From the NCBI RefSeq assembly GCF_000226115.1, contig NC_016457.1, positions 3,038,001-3,102,000 of the forward strand: 64,000 bases of DNA, read 5' to 3'. Source of the DNA: Thermothielavioides terrestris NRRL 8126. Taxonomy: Eukaryota; Ascomycota; Sordariomycetes; Sordariales; Chaetomiaceae. Made by a program: the position numbers and the translations under genes. The notes beneath the pieces were generated by a model. It ran no database searches, was not told where the DNA came from, and was given only the letters and a program-made list of their open reading frames with translations. Shown one piece after another: positions 34,792-45,024 of this stretch. Each line of letters begins with the position of its first letter. The first letter of the stretch is position 1.

Positions 34792-35140
34792 CGCTGGGTT
34801 AACGAGGGAAAGACGCCGAAGGCGGGCGGGCGAGCAAGCTCAGTCGTAAGGAAGTCTGGCGCGACGGAAGGTTCGGCGACGGAGCACGAATGCGACTCGC
34901 ATTTGGGCGCAAATCCATGTGGGGCGCTCGTCCTTCATCTCCAGCGGAGCAGTGAGCATCCGATTGGTGCCATTGCGGAAAACTTCGTGCTGAGAGACCA
35001 TCAGAGACAGTGCGTCGCCAGGGACACCTTGCTGGATAAGCAACAATCACGGGATCGCGTCCAGTTTTCCTGCGGCGCGTCGACCCAATTGCTGGTTCTC
35101 CCAGGAGTTTTCGAATTCGGACGAAGCCGTGCCTCGATGG

Positions 35141-35456
35141 GGCCAGCTTATCTCAGCCCTCAGACCCCTTTCATTGCGTTCTCTGTTTTCCCGGCCTGTG
35201 GCTGGGAGAGGTCTGTGCCCAGGCCTGCCAAGACGTAATCCAATACTAGTTTGTATGTAACGCTGTCCGCTAGACCCTTTTGAGAACCTGGCCCACTTTT
35301 CGTAGAGAAGCAGTATGGGCTCAAATTGCAATGGGCGCTCTGATTGGCTGTACATAGGCAGTGTAGTGGGGCAGTGTTACAGGCTAAGCCGGTTTGAGGC
35401 CCGCGCAGCGAGCCAATACAGCCCAATACTGGTCTGAGGTCTGAGATAAGGGCCAG
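35141..35456. repeat. Candidate MITE-like element with about 26-nt terminal inverted repeats
   Basis: The left arm, 35141-35168 (ggccagcttatctcagccct and on), is nearly the reverse complement of the right arm, 35431-35456 (ggtctgaggtctgagataag then ggccagc). The arms enclose about 315 bp with no coding capacity, the size of a miniature inverted-repeat transposable element. I could not find an unambiguous target-site duplication. Confidence 0.5.
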
Positions 35457-35513
35457 CCGCCAGGCCCCCCAAGCACCCCCACACCCCCAGTCGCAGTGCG
35501 CATTGCTGGGGTG

Positions 35514-35535
35514 ACGTAACACTTTCAAGTTACGT
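35514..35535. repeat. Perfect 7-bp stem hairpin
   Basis: acgtaac and gttacgt flank an 8-nt loop. It lies just outside the right arm of the inverted-repeat element. The core ACGT could be a bZIP-type site; this is only a sequence observation. Confidence 0.5.
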
Positions 35536-36527
35536 AGCTTAGGCATTGGACTTCACTGTAAACGACTCAAACACGCATCAGTCGTCACACAGTAGCCCGA
35601 TAAATAGCAACTTGATTGACACGAGAGCGCGATTACTGTGGTAAAGCGTTTTTGGCAATAGCTGTAGTAACATTGTCAAGGATGAACGTATAACCACCTC
35701 AAAACTCGAGTGGATTGTGGGGTTAGGGAATCAGCGCACATACTGTGAACTGGCGCAAACAGGTAGGGGGTAGACACAAAATCAAGATCATCTTAGCGAG
35801 CAGAAAAGCGCATCTGTGGAATGGCAAATGAGAGTGTAGCATTGGCCTCTGCTTTCTGTATCCCACGTTTGGCAGCTAAAAGTCTTACTACGTAGTATAC
35901 TTGTTGTTACTGTGTGCAACGAGATCTTGAGATATACACTAGGTAATGGCCTCAGTTTATACATGACGATAGCCTTCTTAGCGCTGTAAATCGTGCGACC
36001 TCCGAGCAACCAACCTCGCGAGGCGCTGGCCGTTGAGCGGGTGAACTGGACTAGTCGACCGGGAAGCATTGAGCCCAAGTTTGCTCTTGCAACAAACACA
36101 TCATTTAGTGGCCGAGGCACTTCGTCCATGGTTGAGGAATCCGCTGACCGTGACGGCGATTGGCGGTCGCCGTTCTGGATTCGACGAGCATCGTGGCGTT
36201 ACAATGCAAAGTATACAACATCAGCGGTTGGCACCTGTCGGTTGGCTCTCTGTAGGTTAGGAAGTTGCAAGCTTTTAATGCACAAGGGGACGGCCTGTCC
36301 TGGAAGCCAGGATGGGATAAGCGTGCCGAAGAGTCTGCGTCACCAAAGCACGAAACCACGCCGGCATGTGTGAAGTCCTGTACTGATTATCCCGCTCAGC
36401 CGGAGACGAGGATAGTTTCTATAACAAGGCCCACAGCCACCCGCCCATCTCCTGTGTGACGGGTCCACGCGAACTCATTGCAATATCTCTCCCTGGGGCA
36501 GACACAAGGTCAAATGTGACTAGCTAG

Positions 36528-36902
36528 TCAGTTCTTGTTGAAGAACTCCTCCAGCTGCTCCAATACCCACTTCGGCACACCTTCCTTTCCGACTTCTTCA
36601 AACACCTGTGACGTGATCTTGATGACGGTGCCCTGCTCAATGCCCACTTCCTTCAGGTACTCGGAGAACACCTCACGGGCATCGGCCGTCTCCTCTTCGC
36701 TGTAGGCTCGGCCAATGACCACGGCTGCAGGCCGGGGCTCCAACACCCTGAGGGCAAGAGCTAGTTCACTTTTCGAGAACGGATCGGACTCTAGGATACC
36801 GCCAATGTTGTAGCCATGGGGTTTGATGTGCTCCTGAATTGCTCGCACGATTGCCCGGTTCTGACTGAGGGAGAGGATGGAGATGGGTGTAGGCGGCGAC
36901 AT
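36528..36902 (-). CDS. Small conserved fungal protein of unknown function (124 aa)
   Basis: Single-exon ORF MSPPTPISILSLSQNRAIV to EEFFNKN. It reads as an alternating alpha/beta domain: ISILSLSQNRAIVRAIQEHI, then YNIGGILESD, then RPAAVVIGRAYSEEE, then EVGIEQGTVIKITSQVFEEVG, ending GVPKWVLEQLEEFF. This resembles small ascomycete proteins with a Rossmann-like fold that I have seen annotated only as hypothetical. No signal peptide or membrane helix. The upstream region has an A-rich run (36999-37012) on the opposite strand. Confidence 0.72.
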   Translation of the reverse strand: MSPPTPISILSLSQNRAIVRAIQEHIKPHGYNIGGILESDPFSKSELALALRVLEPRPAAVVIGRAYSEEETADAREVFSEYLKEVGIEQGTVIKITSQVFEEVGKEGVPKWVLEQLEEFFNKN

Positions 36903-38341
36903 GTTGAGCGGGTGCTGCGTGCGTCAGTTTTCACTCGCTTCCATGTTCAAGCAAGTTCGTTGAACTGGGGAAATGAACTGGGGAAAGTAGTAAAGGAAAA
37001 AAAAAAAAAAAGAAATGAAGAATACGAACAGCAAGAGCGTTGGACGGCCAAATCCGCAGAAGGTAGAGAAACGCGGCGGCGGCAAAGACGATAATCCAGG
37101 GACGAGCCGGCATTGCCTGCTGGTTCCGCGACTTACATAGCAAAGACGGGAAGTTGTGTGTAGCTCCTCTGCGCAAGAAATTGGGCAACGCATAACCCCC
37201 TTCAACGGTGCGAGCAGAGCCTCATTGTGTAACGAGGCAAATATCTCAAAACCGGGTTGAGGGGCCATAACAGCGCATTGAGGCGTTTGCTTGCACCCAA
37301 TAACCGAGTGAGAAATTTGATTCAACACCTCAGGCAAGGCTCAGTTCACGTTACGTTAATGTTACTCCTACTCCGTACTGCAACTCGAAGGCTGTAATCC
37401 AGGTACCTCAGTCTCATTGGTCCCTGAGATAACGCCTGACGACGCGGCCTCCGTCATTGAGCTGTCAGGTCCGAGATGCCTATCCTTGACCTGGGAAAGA
37501 CGGCACAAATTCCCGTTGTGCCTACTTCGTATGGGCGTCAGATTTACCCAGCCTGTCCAATTCAATTTCGCAGACAAAGTTCCTGTGACGTGTCCCATCT
37601 GAATTCGAGGGTGAAATCGTGCGGTCCGCGGGTAGGGGCAGTGCCATAATTGCCGCGTGAGGCTGACGGAGGGTGCCGGAGGAAAGTGCAGCTTTCTGCG
37701 GCTCAAACACCAATTTTCAAGCCGTCCCATGGATTCTGAGACAAGGCTGGCGAAGTTCCTCCACAGCTCTCCTTCGTTCTTGAGGATGCGGAGGCGTGGC
37801 AAGAAAGCGGAGAAACAGAAACCACAGCGGATAGTTGAAGGGATCTGCGCATGTGGGCGCGGGCCACATGACAAGGCTGCAAGCCGCCGAGTTTCTTGAG
37901 ACGGTTCTGGTCTGCTGTTCCCTGATCTCATATTCCGATCACTCAAGTCACTTCCAATAAGTGAGCCCCGTACGGGGTTGCCTAGGCAAGGCTGTCATCT
38001 CTCGGCCTAAAACCACGCGCCGCATATTGATGATCGGCACGCGATGTATGGAATAGGATGTGGATTGAATCGGTGGCATCTGATGGATCCGACGGCAGAC
38101 AGGCGGGCCACCCCGGGAGGCTCTGTCCTGTCTGGTTGTGGGGTTGTAAGCCCAGTTGGGCTCTATTTTTTGGCAGCATGGGAAGTGCTCGGAAGAGCGA
38201 GGGGACCTTGAGAAGATAGATGAGGCTCTTGACAACCGCTTGGGTTAAAAGCCGGGAAGACTTCCAGGCACCCATCTTCATGATAACCCCGCGGCAGCAG
38301 GCACTCCAGGCTCCAACTTTCCACCAAAGCCAAGAATCAAG
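36903..38341. other. Intergenic region between divergent genes
   Basis: 1.4 kb between the divergent starts of the 124-aa gene and the dioxygenase. It should hold both promoters. Short ORFs on each strand carry no family features. Confidence 0.5.
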
Positions 38342-40052
38342 ATGCCTTACATTACAAACGGCAACGACGCGGCCCTTCTGCAGCTTCAGTACCTTGCAGA
38401 ATCCATTGGGCTCAACCGCAGCTATCTCAAGGTCGACTCGGATAACCTGAACATCGAACACGACATCGTCAACGACGATGCTGCCAGATTTGCACATCTG
38501 ATCAGACCCAACCCAACCAAGCCGGTCGAGGCCGTCAAGCGCCCCGATATCGAGTGGCACCCAAGCTACGAGACGTACCAGGCCCGAGTCGCTGCCCTGG
38601 CGGCAACGGCCTAGAATCGGCCCACAACTGTGCCCGAGGGGTTCCCAGACCAGATCTCTTCCCCTCGGGTTTGGACCGGTTCGGACTTTGCCGACCCCGT
38701 GAAGTTCCTGGTGCATTTGTCCGCCGAAGATGTCGAGGAGATCAAGGCTGCCCTGGCATTCTTCAAAGGTATGGCATAACTCGGTCGACTCTCGAGCGTC
38801 AAGTGTCTTTAAATTACCTACTTATCTAAGGCGTATTATGTGAACAATGCCCGCCGATGCTAATGCTCGTCTCTAAATAGGTCTGGATGGCGATAACCTG
38901 CCCGACGACGTGTCTACGAAGACTTTCCCACTTCCAACGCTCGGCGCCCGGCTCAGGGAGGTTGCCGTCAACATCCATCTCGGCACCGGGTTCAACGTCA
39001 TTCGTGGCCTGAACCCGGCTGACTTCTCGCCGCTGGACAATGTCCTCATCTATCTCGGCATCACCAGCTACATTGCCGAAATTCGCGGTTGCCAAGACTA
39101 CGATGGGAGAATGATTGTGCACATCAAGGATATCGAGAGAGAATTGCCCGAATCCACGGGCCGGCCGTCACCGTACACCAATCGGGCACAAGTAGGTACC
39201 CCCAAAAGAAGTGATCGAAGTGACAGGTGCCCATGCCCTCTTGTTTTACGAACGTTGTTCATGACAAAAGCCGTTTCATACTGACATGTGCGACATTCTC
39301 TCCATGTATGTCCTCGACACGGCGGTCCAAGGCGGAGAGAGCTTGCTAGCCTCGTCGGGCATGATCTACAACGAGATCGCAGCCACGCGGCCCGACATCA
39401 TTCATCTTCTCGCCGACGACAAGTGGATTCATGATGAGTAAGCTATGCCACCCGTGTGCTTCCGGTCAGGCCCTTTCGTTAACAAGCGTCCTCACAATTA
39501 ATTAAAAAACAAAGCTTCAACAAAACCAAGGCAAGCTGGATCAACAGGCCGCTGCTCTTCAACTTCGAGAAGCACGGCCCGGGCTTCTGCTACTCTCGCC
39601 GGCCCCTGACCGGCGCCCCCTTCTCGCCCCACCACCCGCAGGTGCCCGCCATGACCGAGGAGCAGGCGGAGGCGATCGACGCGGTGCACTTCACCGCCGT
39701 CAAGCACCAGCTCACCATCAAGCTGGAGCCGGGCGACATCGAGATTTTCAACAACTTGGCACTCATGCATGCCCGGAATGCCTTCGTTGACAGCGACCAG
39801 CCCGAGGCTCGGGATGTTATCGTCGGCGACTCGCACGAAACGAGGCGGAGGTCGCTGAACGGGAAGCGCCACATGCTCCGCCTGTGGCTCCGGTCCGCCG
39901 ACGACAAGCTCGTCTGGAAGACGCCTAAGGCTCTCGAGGCGAACTCGTTCGAGATCTACGGGGACAGCGAGGCGAGGAAGCTTGCCAAGTGGGATGTCCA
40001 CCGCGCGCCGCCCATCAACCGGGTTTTGACGAAGCATTTCAAGTGCTCTTGA
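38342..40052 (+). CDS. TauD/TfdA-like Fe(II)/2-oxoglutarate dioxygenase, interrupted by one in-frame TAG
   Basis: Non-haem iron oxygenase fold. Exons 38342-38768, 38881-39191, 39271-39437 and 39515-40052 splice in phase with good signals. Together they give 480 sense and stop positions: MPYITNGNDAALLQLQYLAE, IEWHPSYETYQARVAALAATA, then TAG at 38612-38614, then NRPTTVPEGFPDQISSPRVW in the same frame. Downstream are HLGTGFNVIRGLNPADFSPLD, SYIAEIRG, the iron ligands FHTD at the start of exon 3, the distal His in ALMHARNAF, and the 2-oxoglutarate Arg region RHMLRLWLR. Everything after the stop looks functional. I tried to splice around the TAG: a 40-nt intron is out of phase, and an in-phase 81-nt intron (donor gtcaag) would remove conserved sequence. 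So this is either a recent nonsense allele, a read-through gene or a missed splice. Confidence 0.75.
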
Positions 40053-40492
40053 GACTTCCTACTCTCCTTTTTTCATTCTCCGTGTAGGTTCTGTTTTTGT
40101 TTATTCTCTTGGGGGTTCTCACACCCCGTGCCCCTGCTTGCCCGGCGGATGTCCCCTGCTTCTCTCTTATTTTCGAGGGCGTCAGTGAGACACCGTTGCG
40201 TATATCATCCCGTCTTGGACCCACCACGAAAGATTGTCGGCCAGGGACTCGACCCAAGTCTTGCGAGTTTGAGCCTTGTTGGTGGGACTCCGTTTCGGAG
40301 GATTGTGTTCAGGTTCTTCCAGGCAGCGAAGGCAAAAGGCGCCACATTGCATGATGGCAAGGCATCATCCCATGCCTGAGGATGATGCCAACGAACCAAA
40401 TGACTACGAATTTACTTTGAAATGAATTGCTCTTTTTTCTCACACAATGCCAATTATGACCACAAGTGATGCTGAGCACGCACAATTCGCTC
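40053..40492. other. Convergent intergenic region
   Basis: 440 bases between the ends of the dioxygenase and the zinc-cluster gene. I looked for a tRNA-like B box near 40240 and rejected it. Nothing supported. Confidence 0.5.
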
Positions 40493-42933
40493 TCAATCCG
40501 GGATCTCGTCGACGATGTGCGGCAACCCCGGCTCCCACTTCTCGCTGAAGAGTTGATGAGTCCAGTACAGGTCGTGCTCGTACTTGTGTTTGGACTTGAC
40601 TTCTTCCACATGCGCTCCTGCGGGGGTTGGCAGGTAAACCATCAGCACAAGGCTCGTACGGTAGTAGTAAAGGGCATAGAGGGGAGCACTACTGTAGAAC
40701 TGCTTACTTTTCTTGGCCATCAGCGCCTGCGAGTCGCGCAGGAACTTGATCTCGTCGTCGCTGAAGTTGGCGAACCGAACGTTCCCCGCCTTCCCCCAGT
40801 CGAGCCGCAAGGGCGCCGAGCCGTTGGACACGAAATGGAACCGCGACAGCAGGATCCTGGTCGTGTGGAACCAGGCCTCGGCGAGCTTCATGTCTGAGTA
40901 CCGTCGCTGTGTCCATGTTGGTTAGCTGGTCAGTAAGTTTCCGGTAGGAGAAAAACAAGAAACAAGAAATCAGCGCCTACTTACGCCCAGCCCATTAATC
41001 TTGGAAAACCAATTGCCATGCGCCGCGGCCTGCTCGATGTGGTTTAGAAGCATGAAGATGGTGAAGTAGCAGTCAAACCAGTTGTCGGGCCGATAGTTCT
41101 GGATGCTGTCCTGGAGTCTGGCAAGGAGTTTTGTCCTCAATGGCTGCAGCACGTCGCGGATGACAATCTGGTCGAGCTGCACGTCCATCGCCGGCGTGAT
41201 GGGTATGAATCCGTACCACGGACTCTTGGGGTCGGTGATCGGCTCCAGGTCCAGCGTGTCGTCGCCGCAGATTTTCCATTCCTTCTCAATGACACGGCAG
41301 TAAGCCCACATGGCGACGGCCATGCTAAGCCATAATGTCAGCACTGCATTGGAAGGAGGAAGGGCAAAGTACCGGGAATGGGCTGCGCGCCCGAGGCGTT
41401 GATTACCGGATGTTGAGCCGCGTACGAAATAGCCCGCTGCGCAGTGAGCCAGGTAATATCTGTTGCAAACCGGAGCTCGCTGAGGTAACTGTTGCGTGTC
41501 TTGCGAATGTATGTCTTCATGTTCTCCCTTGTCCTCTGGAGCTTGGTGAGGCCGTAATGGGGCATCTTCAGGACGTACTCCTTCCCGTCTTCGTTCAGTG
41601 CCCTGCAGTCGACCTTGTCGCCAGGTTGCTTCTGGAACTTGGCGTCGTAAACCTCGAGAGTCGGCCCGGGGATCTGGCCCAGCTGAAGCGTCCGCACCTC
41701 CGGTTCTGTCGGCGAGGTCAAGTCCACAAGGTCGCAGACAGTCGAGCGCTGAAAATATTGTGGGCTTTGGAAGCTTGGTCCTGGATTCGGGAGCCGGTAA
41801 GCATGGGGGAGTGGGTGCGTGCTTGCAAGACAGCGATTGGAGGCTTACCCCGTCTGAAGAATACTGCATCAACTATTTGTGACTGGAAGCATGGGAACTT
41901 GATCAGGCCCCGCTTGCTGGCCATGGACCGAGAACACGGCGTGCAAGGCTCGTATGGGGACTTTTGATGCAAATCACACTAATTACGAATTCAGCCATCA
42001 TAAAACAATTCACGAGAGGACAAGGAACGCCGTATCCTGGTCATTTTCTTACTCTTCTCTTGTTTTGCCTGCACGTCTCGCAAGCGCCCACTTTCCGGCA
42101 ACAGGCAACTGACTTTCTCGTGGCAGCGTCGTATGCACTTTTTGTTTTTCGACCCGAGTTTCCCATGACGATGATGTCCAATTCGATGCCATCTCCATTG
42201 CCGCGGCGGATGAATTGTCGAGAGATCTAGAAGCGTGAGCGCCCATGACGAGCATTCTCGTCTCTATCCGAACTTGGCAGCCTCCGTGTATACTCACTTC
42301 GCTCCTGGATAAATCAATGTCCCGTTTGACTTGCTTTCGGCTCGGTTCTGCCTCGCCGTATGGAACTATCTCGAGCTCGTTAATCTTATTCTTCTTGGGA
42401 GGGGGATGCGTGTTTAAGGACGATGGCGTCGACACGAGAGCTGGTGTTGAAGCGGGCGGCCGACCAGGAGGGTGAGTGGCTGTCGCGTCCGGCGAGAGAG
42501 GAATCGGTGACCGAGTCTGTGCGGACAGGGTCCGACTGGAAACGGGAGAACTTGGATAAACAGGAACAAGCTGCCGCAGACTGTCGCCAGAGTACTGCGC
42601 CAATCCTTCCCCATTTGGAGAACTGCCCACATCGTCGAAGCCGCACAGGAGAGGAGGGCTGGGTGGCCCACTCTGTGTGGACAGGGTTCCACTGGAACCG
42701 GTAGAGGTAGGGTGAAAGGAAACAAGGTCTCGCTGGTTGGCACTGTCCTGTTGCGCCAATGTTGTCCGACTGGGAGAAATGCCCACGTTACCGATGCCAT
42801 GCCGGATCGACGAGTCCTCGGCAGGCAGAAGTGCGACTGGATTCTCCTCTGGGGAACCGAAGCTGAAAATGGCTGGATCGAAGCTGAAGCCGATGGGATC
42901 GAAGCCAGCGAGGTCCGAGGTGGCGAAATTCAT
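40493..42933 (-). CDS. Zn2Cys6-like fungal regulator with atypical zinc cluster (about 652 aa from the first in-frame ATG, 7 exons)
   Basis: Exons on plus coordinates: 42298-42933, 42053-42226, 41849-41978, 41426-41780, 40985-41324, 40708-40906, 40493-40617; phases agree throughout. The cluster spans the intron 41979-42052: VGACETCRQNKRR then CDLHQKSPYEPCTPCSRS, giving C-x2-C-x6-C-x10-C-x2-C and a late sixth Cys in IKFPCF, a wider last loop than usual. Downstream are LTSPTEPEVRTLQLGQIPG, AQRAISMAVAMWAYC, SPWYGFIPITPAMDVQLDQI, FTIFMLLNHIEQAAAHGNW, EAWFHTTRILLSRFHFVSNG and FLRDSQALMAKK, a conserved C-terminal domain that I remember from filamentous fungal zinc-cluster proteins. The N-terminal 200 residues are low-complexity and contain a degenerate tandem repeat of about 45 residues. 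The true start is unresolved: the frame is open further upstream but has no ATG and one TAG. Confidence 0.75.
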
Positions 42934-43443
42934 GTCAAGACCATGGGGTAGCTGGACATCTTGAGGTTGATGGGCTATGCTGGGTTCGGATATGTCGAAC
43001 ACGGCCCCGGCACAAGAACCATCGATCACAGACGCTATGCCATTGTCCGCGACATGAGGGTCCGGTGCTTGCCCTGGGAGCGATGTCCAACCCGCATTCT
43101 TTGGACGTGATTCTTGGGAGTGCTAGAGCGATTGTTGTGTCTGCGATAGGATGGAGGCATTCTGCGATGGCGAAGCGTGACTGTAGGCATCTGGGGGAGC
43201 TGTTATCGTTTGGTAGGTCGTCGGGTAGCCGAGTGCGGGAATGGCTGGATCCTCTAGGAAGGAGAGACTGAAGTCACCGTGGCCGGGAAACCCAGAACTG
43301 CTTGATGTCTCGAGGGCGGCGGGCACAGACGACGTATCGCCGATCGGGCCGTTGCCCCCGTCGGGGATCGGGACAGGGACGGCCGACGCTGGTTGGACAA
43401 GGTCCGTGGAGGGCGGGTGGCCATCTGCGTCAAGTCTCGTCAA
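42934..43443 (-). pseudogene. Possible disrupted 5' part of the zinc-cluster gene
   Basis: The same minus-strand frame continues upstream with protein-like, Ser/Pro-rich sequence (HPPSTDLVQPASAVPVPIP, SSSGFPGHGDFSLSFLEDP, NASILSQTQQSL). It is broken only by TAG at 43123-43125, followed in frame by HSQESRPKNAGW. No in-frame ATG begins it; the first ATG after the telobox, gcagATGGCC, is out of frame. Either an unmodelled intron and start exist, or the 5' end has decayed. Confidence 0.45.
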
Positions 43444-43457
43444 TCGCCAAATATATT

Positions 43458-43470
43458 CCTAACCCTAACA
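43458..43470 (-). promoter_or_regulatory. Telobox-like motif (two CCCTAA units)
   Basis: cctaaccctaaca lies just upstream of the open frame of the zinc-cluster gene on the minus strand. It mirrors the TTAGGG motif at 28856-28868 relative to gene direction, and suggests that the gene's 5' end lies near 43440. Confidence 0.45.
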
Positions 43471-44487
43471 ACCAAAACTTTTTTTTCAGCTCTTTTCAGT
43501 TGGCACAGTTAAACTCAAGATGCCAGACGACTCTGTAATATACTCCGTTAATATGGCAAGCCCAGAGAGCGGGAAGAAACTGGGCGGTTTGTGGTGGCTG
43601 TGGTGGCTATGGTGGCTATCGTGCTCATTTCAGCGATCCAGCATATCGATGTCCTGGGGCCAGCCGTCGTGGCAGGACGCGACGATCTAATCAGTCCTGA
43701 AGGCTATATCATCTTTCCTCAAGTTTGGGAACCTGTGGTGGAGTCTGGCTGGTTGGTCCGCATGGCAATTCGGTTGTCATTCCTGGCGAGCTTTTATGGC
43801 CCTCAACATTCGCCAATTCCAGAGAGACTCTAGCGGTCACCTCGATCTCGGCTTTGTCTTGCACATCATGCGTAAGAAACCCTTTGTACGCTACGATCAA
43901 TTGTGGTGAGTGAGCAGGCTGACGGCCAACCCTCCGACTTACAGTTCCCGTCTCCAAGGTGGTCTCGGCAGTTCTCATCCGGGTAGCCTTCAACGTTGAG
44001 CTCGCCAAGAAGTTCTGGAAGTGGGTAGGAGAGAACATGACCCATGCGGCGAGGCAGCTTGAAACGAAGCGGCAGAAAGCATGGCCCCGGAGGCCTGCTC
44101 AGGCCGGTGACGGCCAGGCCGGGGAAGCCAAGGTTTTGGAGGTTCAGCAGCCGGAACCTCCAGCGACATGCACCGATCCGTCGGGTGCGTCGGATAAACC
44201 ACGATGACCATGACCCGGCCGCTCGGGCAGTCAACATCATCAGTGCGAGATGCTCTTGCCATCGGCATTCACAGCCCCAAGCTCACCCAAGGCTCCGCCG
44301 CCCTCCCAGCCCAACCAACTCGCCCCCAGCCCAACCAAGCTCGATGCGGATTACACCTGCCGACCCATTGGTGCCGCCCACCGCCGTCCGCTCACGCACC
44401 GCAGCCCGCAGCGCCGACCGAGTACGCAACCAGGGCGCACCCGGCGTTGCCGACGGCGCCGGGCTCCATCGCCAACTGCAGCCGCTC
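43471..44487. other. Intergenic region, no supported gene
   Basis: About 1 kb right of the telobox. Open frames occur on both strands (for example 43959-44207 on +) but none shows recognisable features. It may include the promoter of the zinc-cluster gene and further decayed sequence joined to the relic at 44488. Confidence 0.45.
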
Positions 44488-44877
44488 CTACGACACAGTG
44501 CTCGGCGACAACGCTACATGATCTCGATGAATTTCAGCATCACGTTCGGACCCGTTCCGGGAATGGAACCCGCAGGTCGACGGCACCTGCTCAAACCTGG
44601 GGCAAACGCATCGTACTGCGTCGTCACCGTCGCGGGCAACCTGCCCGGGCTCACGCGGCCATGCATCTCCATACCACCTCGTGTCGGAGAGCTGAGAGCA
44701 AAGTCGCAAGCTGGGCGGCCTCGGTGTCGAGTCCAGCTCGATTGACTCGGGCGGGTTCAGCGGGCGGATGACGTCGGACGATTCGATGTAATGCATCTCG
44801 ACCCTCGACCATGTACCGTAGAGGCGGCCTAGTACCTCGATCAAGGCTCGATGTTTCTCGGAGACATTTTCGCTCAT
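44488..44877 (-). pseudogene. Frameshifted gene relic of unknown family
   Basis: On the minus strand an ATG at 44877 opens a protein-like frame, MSENVSEKHRALIEVLGRL, YGTWSRVEMHYIESSDVIRP, LNPPES, after which the plausible continuation (AGLDTEAAQLATLLSALRHE) is found only in another frame at about 44700-44750. The pattern of a helical N-terminus, a DVIRP-PP motif and then LDTEAAQLATLL resembles uncharacterised fungal proteins, so I call it a decayed gene. No downstream exons could be modelled. It lies immediately downstream of the long A tract (coding strand). Confidence 0.4.
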
Positions 44878-44926
44878 GTTGGGAGGGTTGACGCCGTGAT
44901 TCAATCTTCCAACTTTGGGCGGGTGA

Positions 44927-44930
<4 letters not shown>

Positions 44931-45019
<89 letters not shown>
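44931..45019. repeat. 89-nt poly(T) homopolymer
   Basis: Uninterrupted run of 89 T on the plus strand (poly-A on the minus strand), 53 nt upstream of the relic ATG at 44877. Length is probably variable or approximate because of slippage in replication or sequencing. Confidence 0.95.

Positions 45020-45024
<5 letters not shown>

Larger units (their letters stand above)
34792..36527. other. Intergenic region with an inverted-repeat element
   Basis: 1.7 kb without a supported gene. It holds the glucosyltransferase promoter, the inverted repeat 35141-35456, a small perfect hairpin at 35514-35535 and, further right, more AT-rich sequence with no ORF features. Confidence 0.55.

Noticed and set aside
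40200..40330. Possible tRNA gene on the minus strand (gggtcgagtccc resembles a B box)
   Set aside because: No A box, acceptor-stem pairing or cloverleaf could be found at the right distances.
41325..41425. A 29-nt intron (gtactt...tgcag) in the zinc-cluster regulator
   Set aside because: Too short for a fungal intron. The 101-nt intron with donor gtacgc, branch gctgac and acceptor cttag keeps phase and gives a family-like junction AIS-MAVAMW.
44044..44745. Plus-strand 233-codon ORF
   Set aside because: Arg/Pro/His-rich composition typical of a shadow frame; the minus strand reads as a better, though broken, coding relic.
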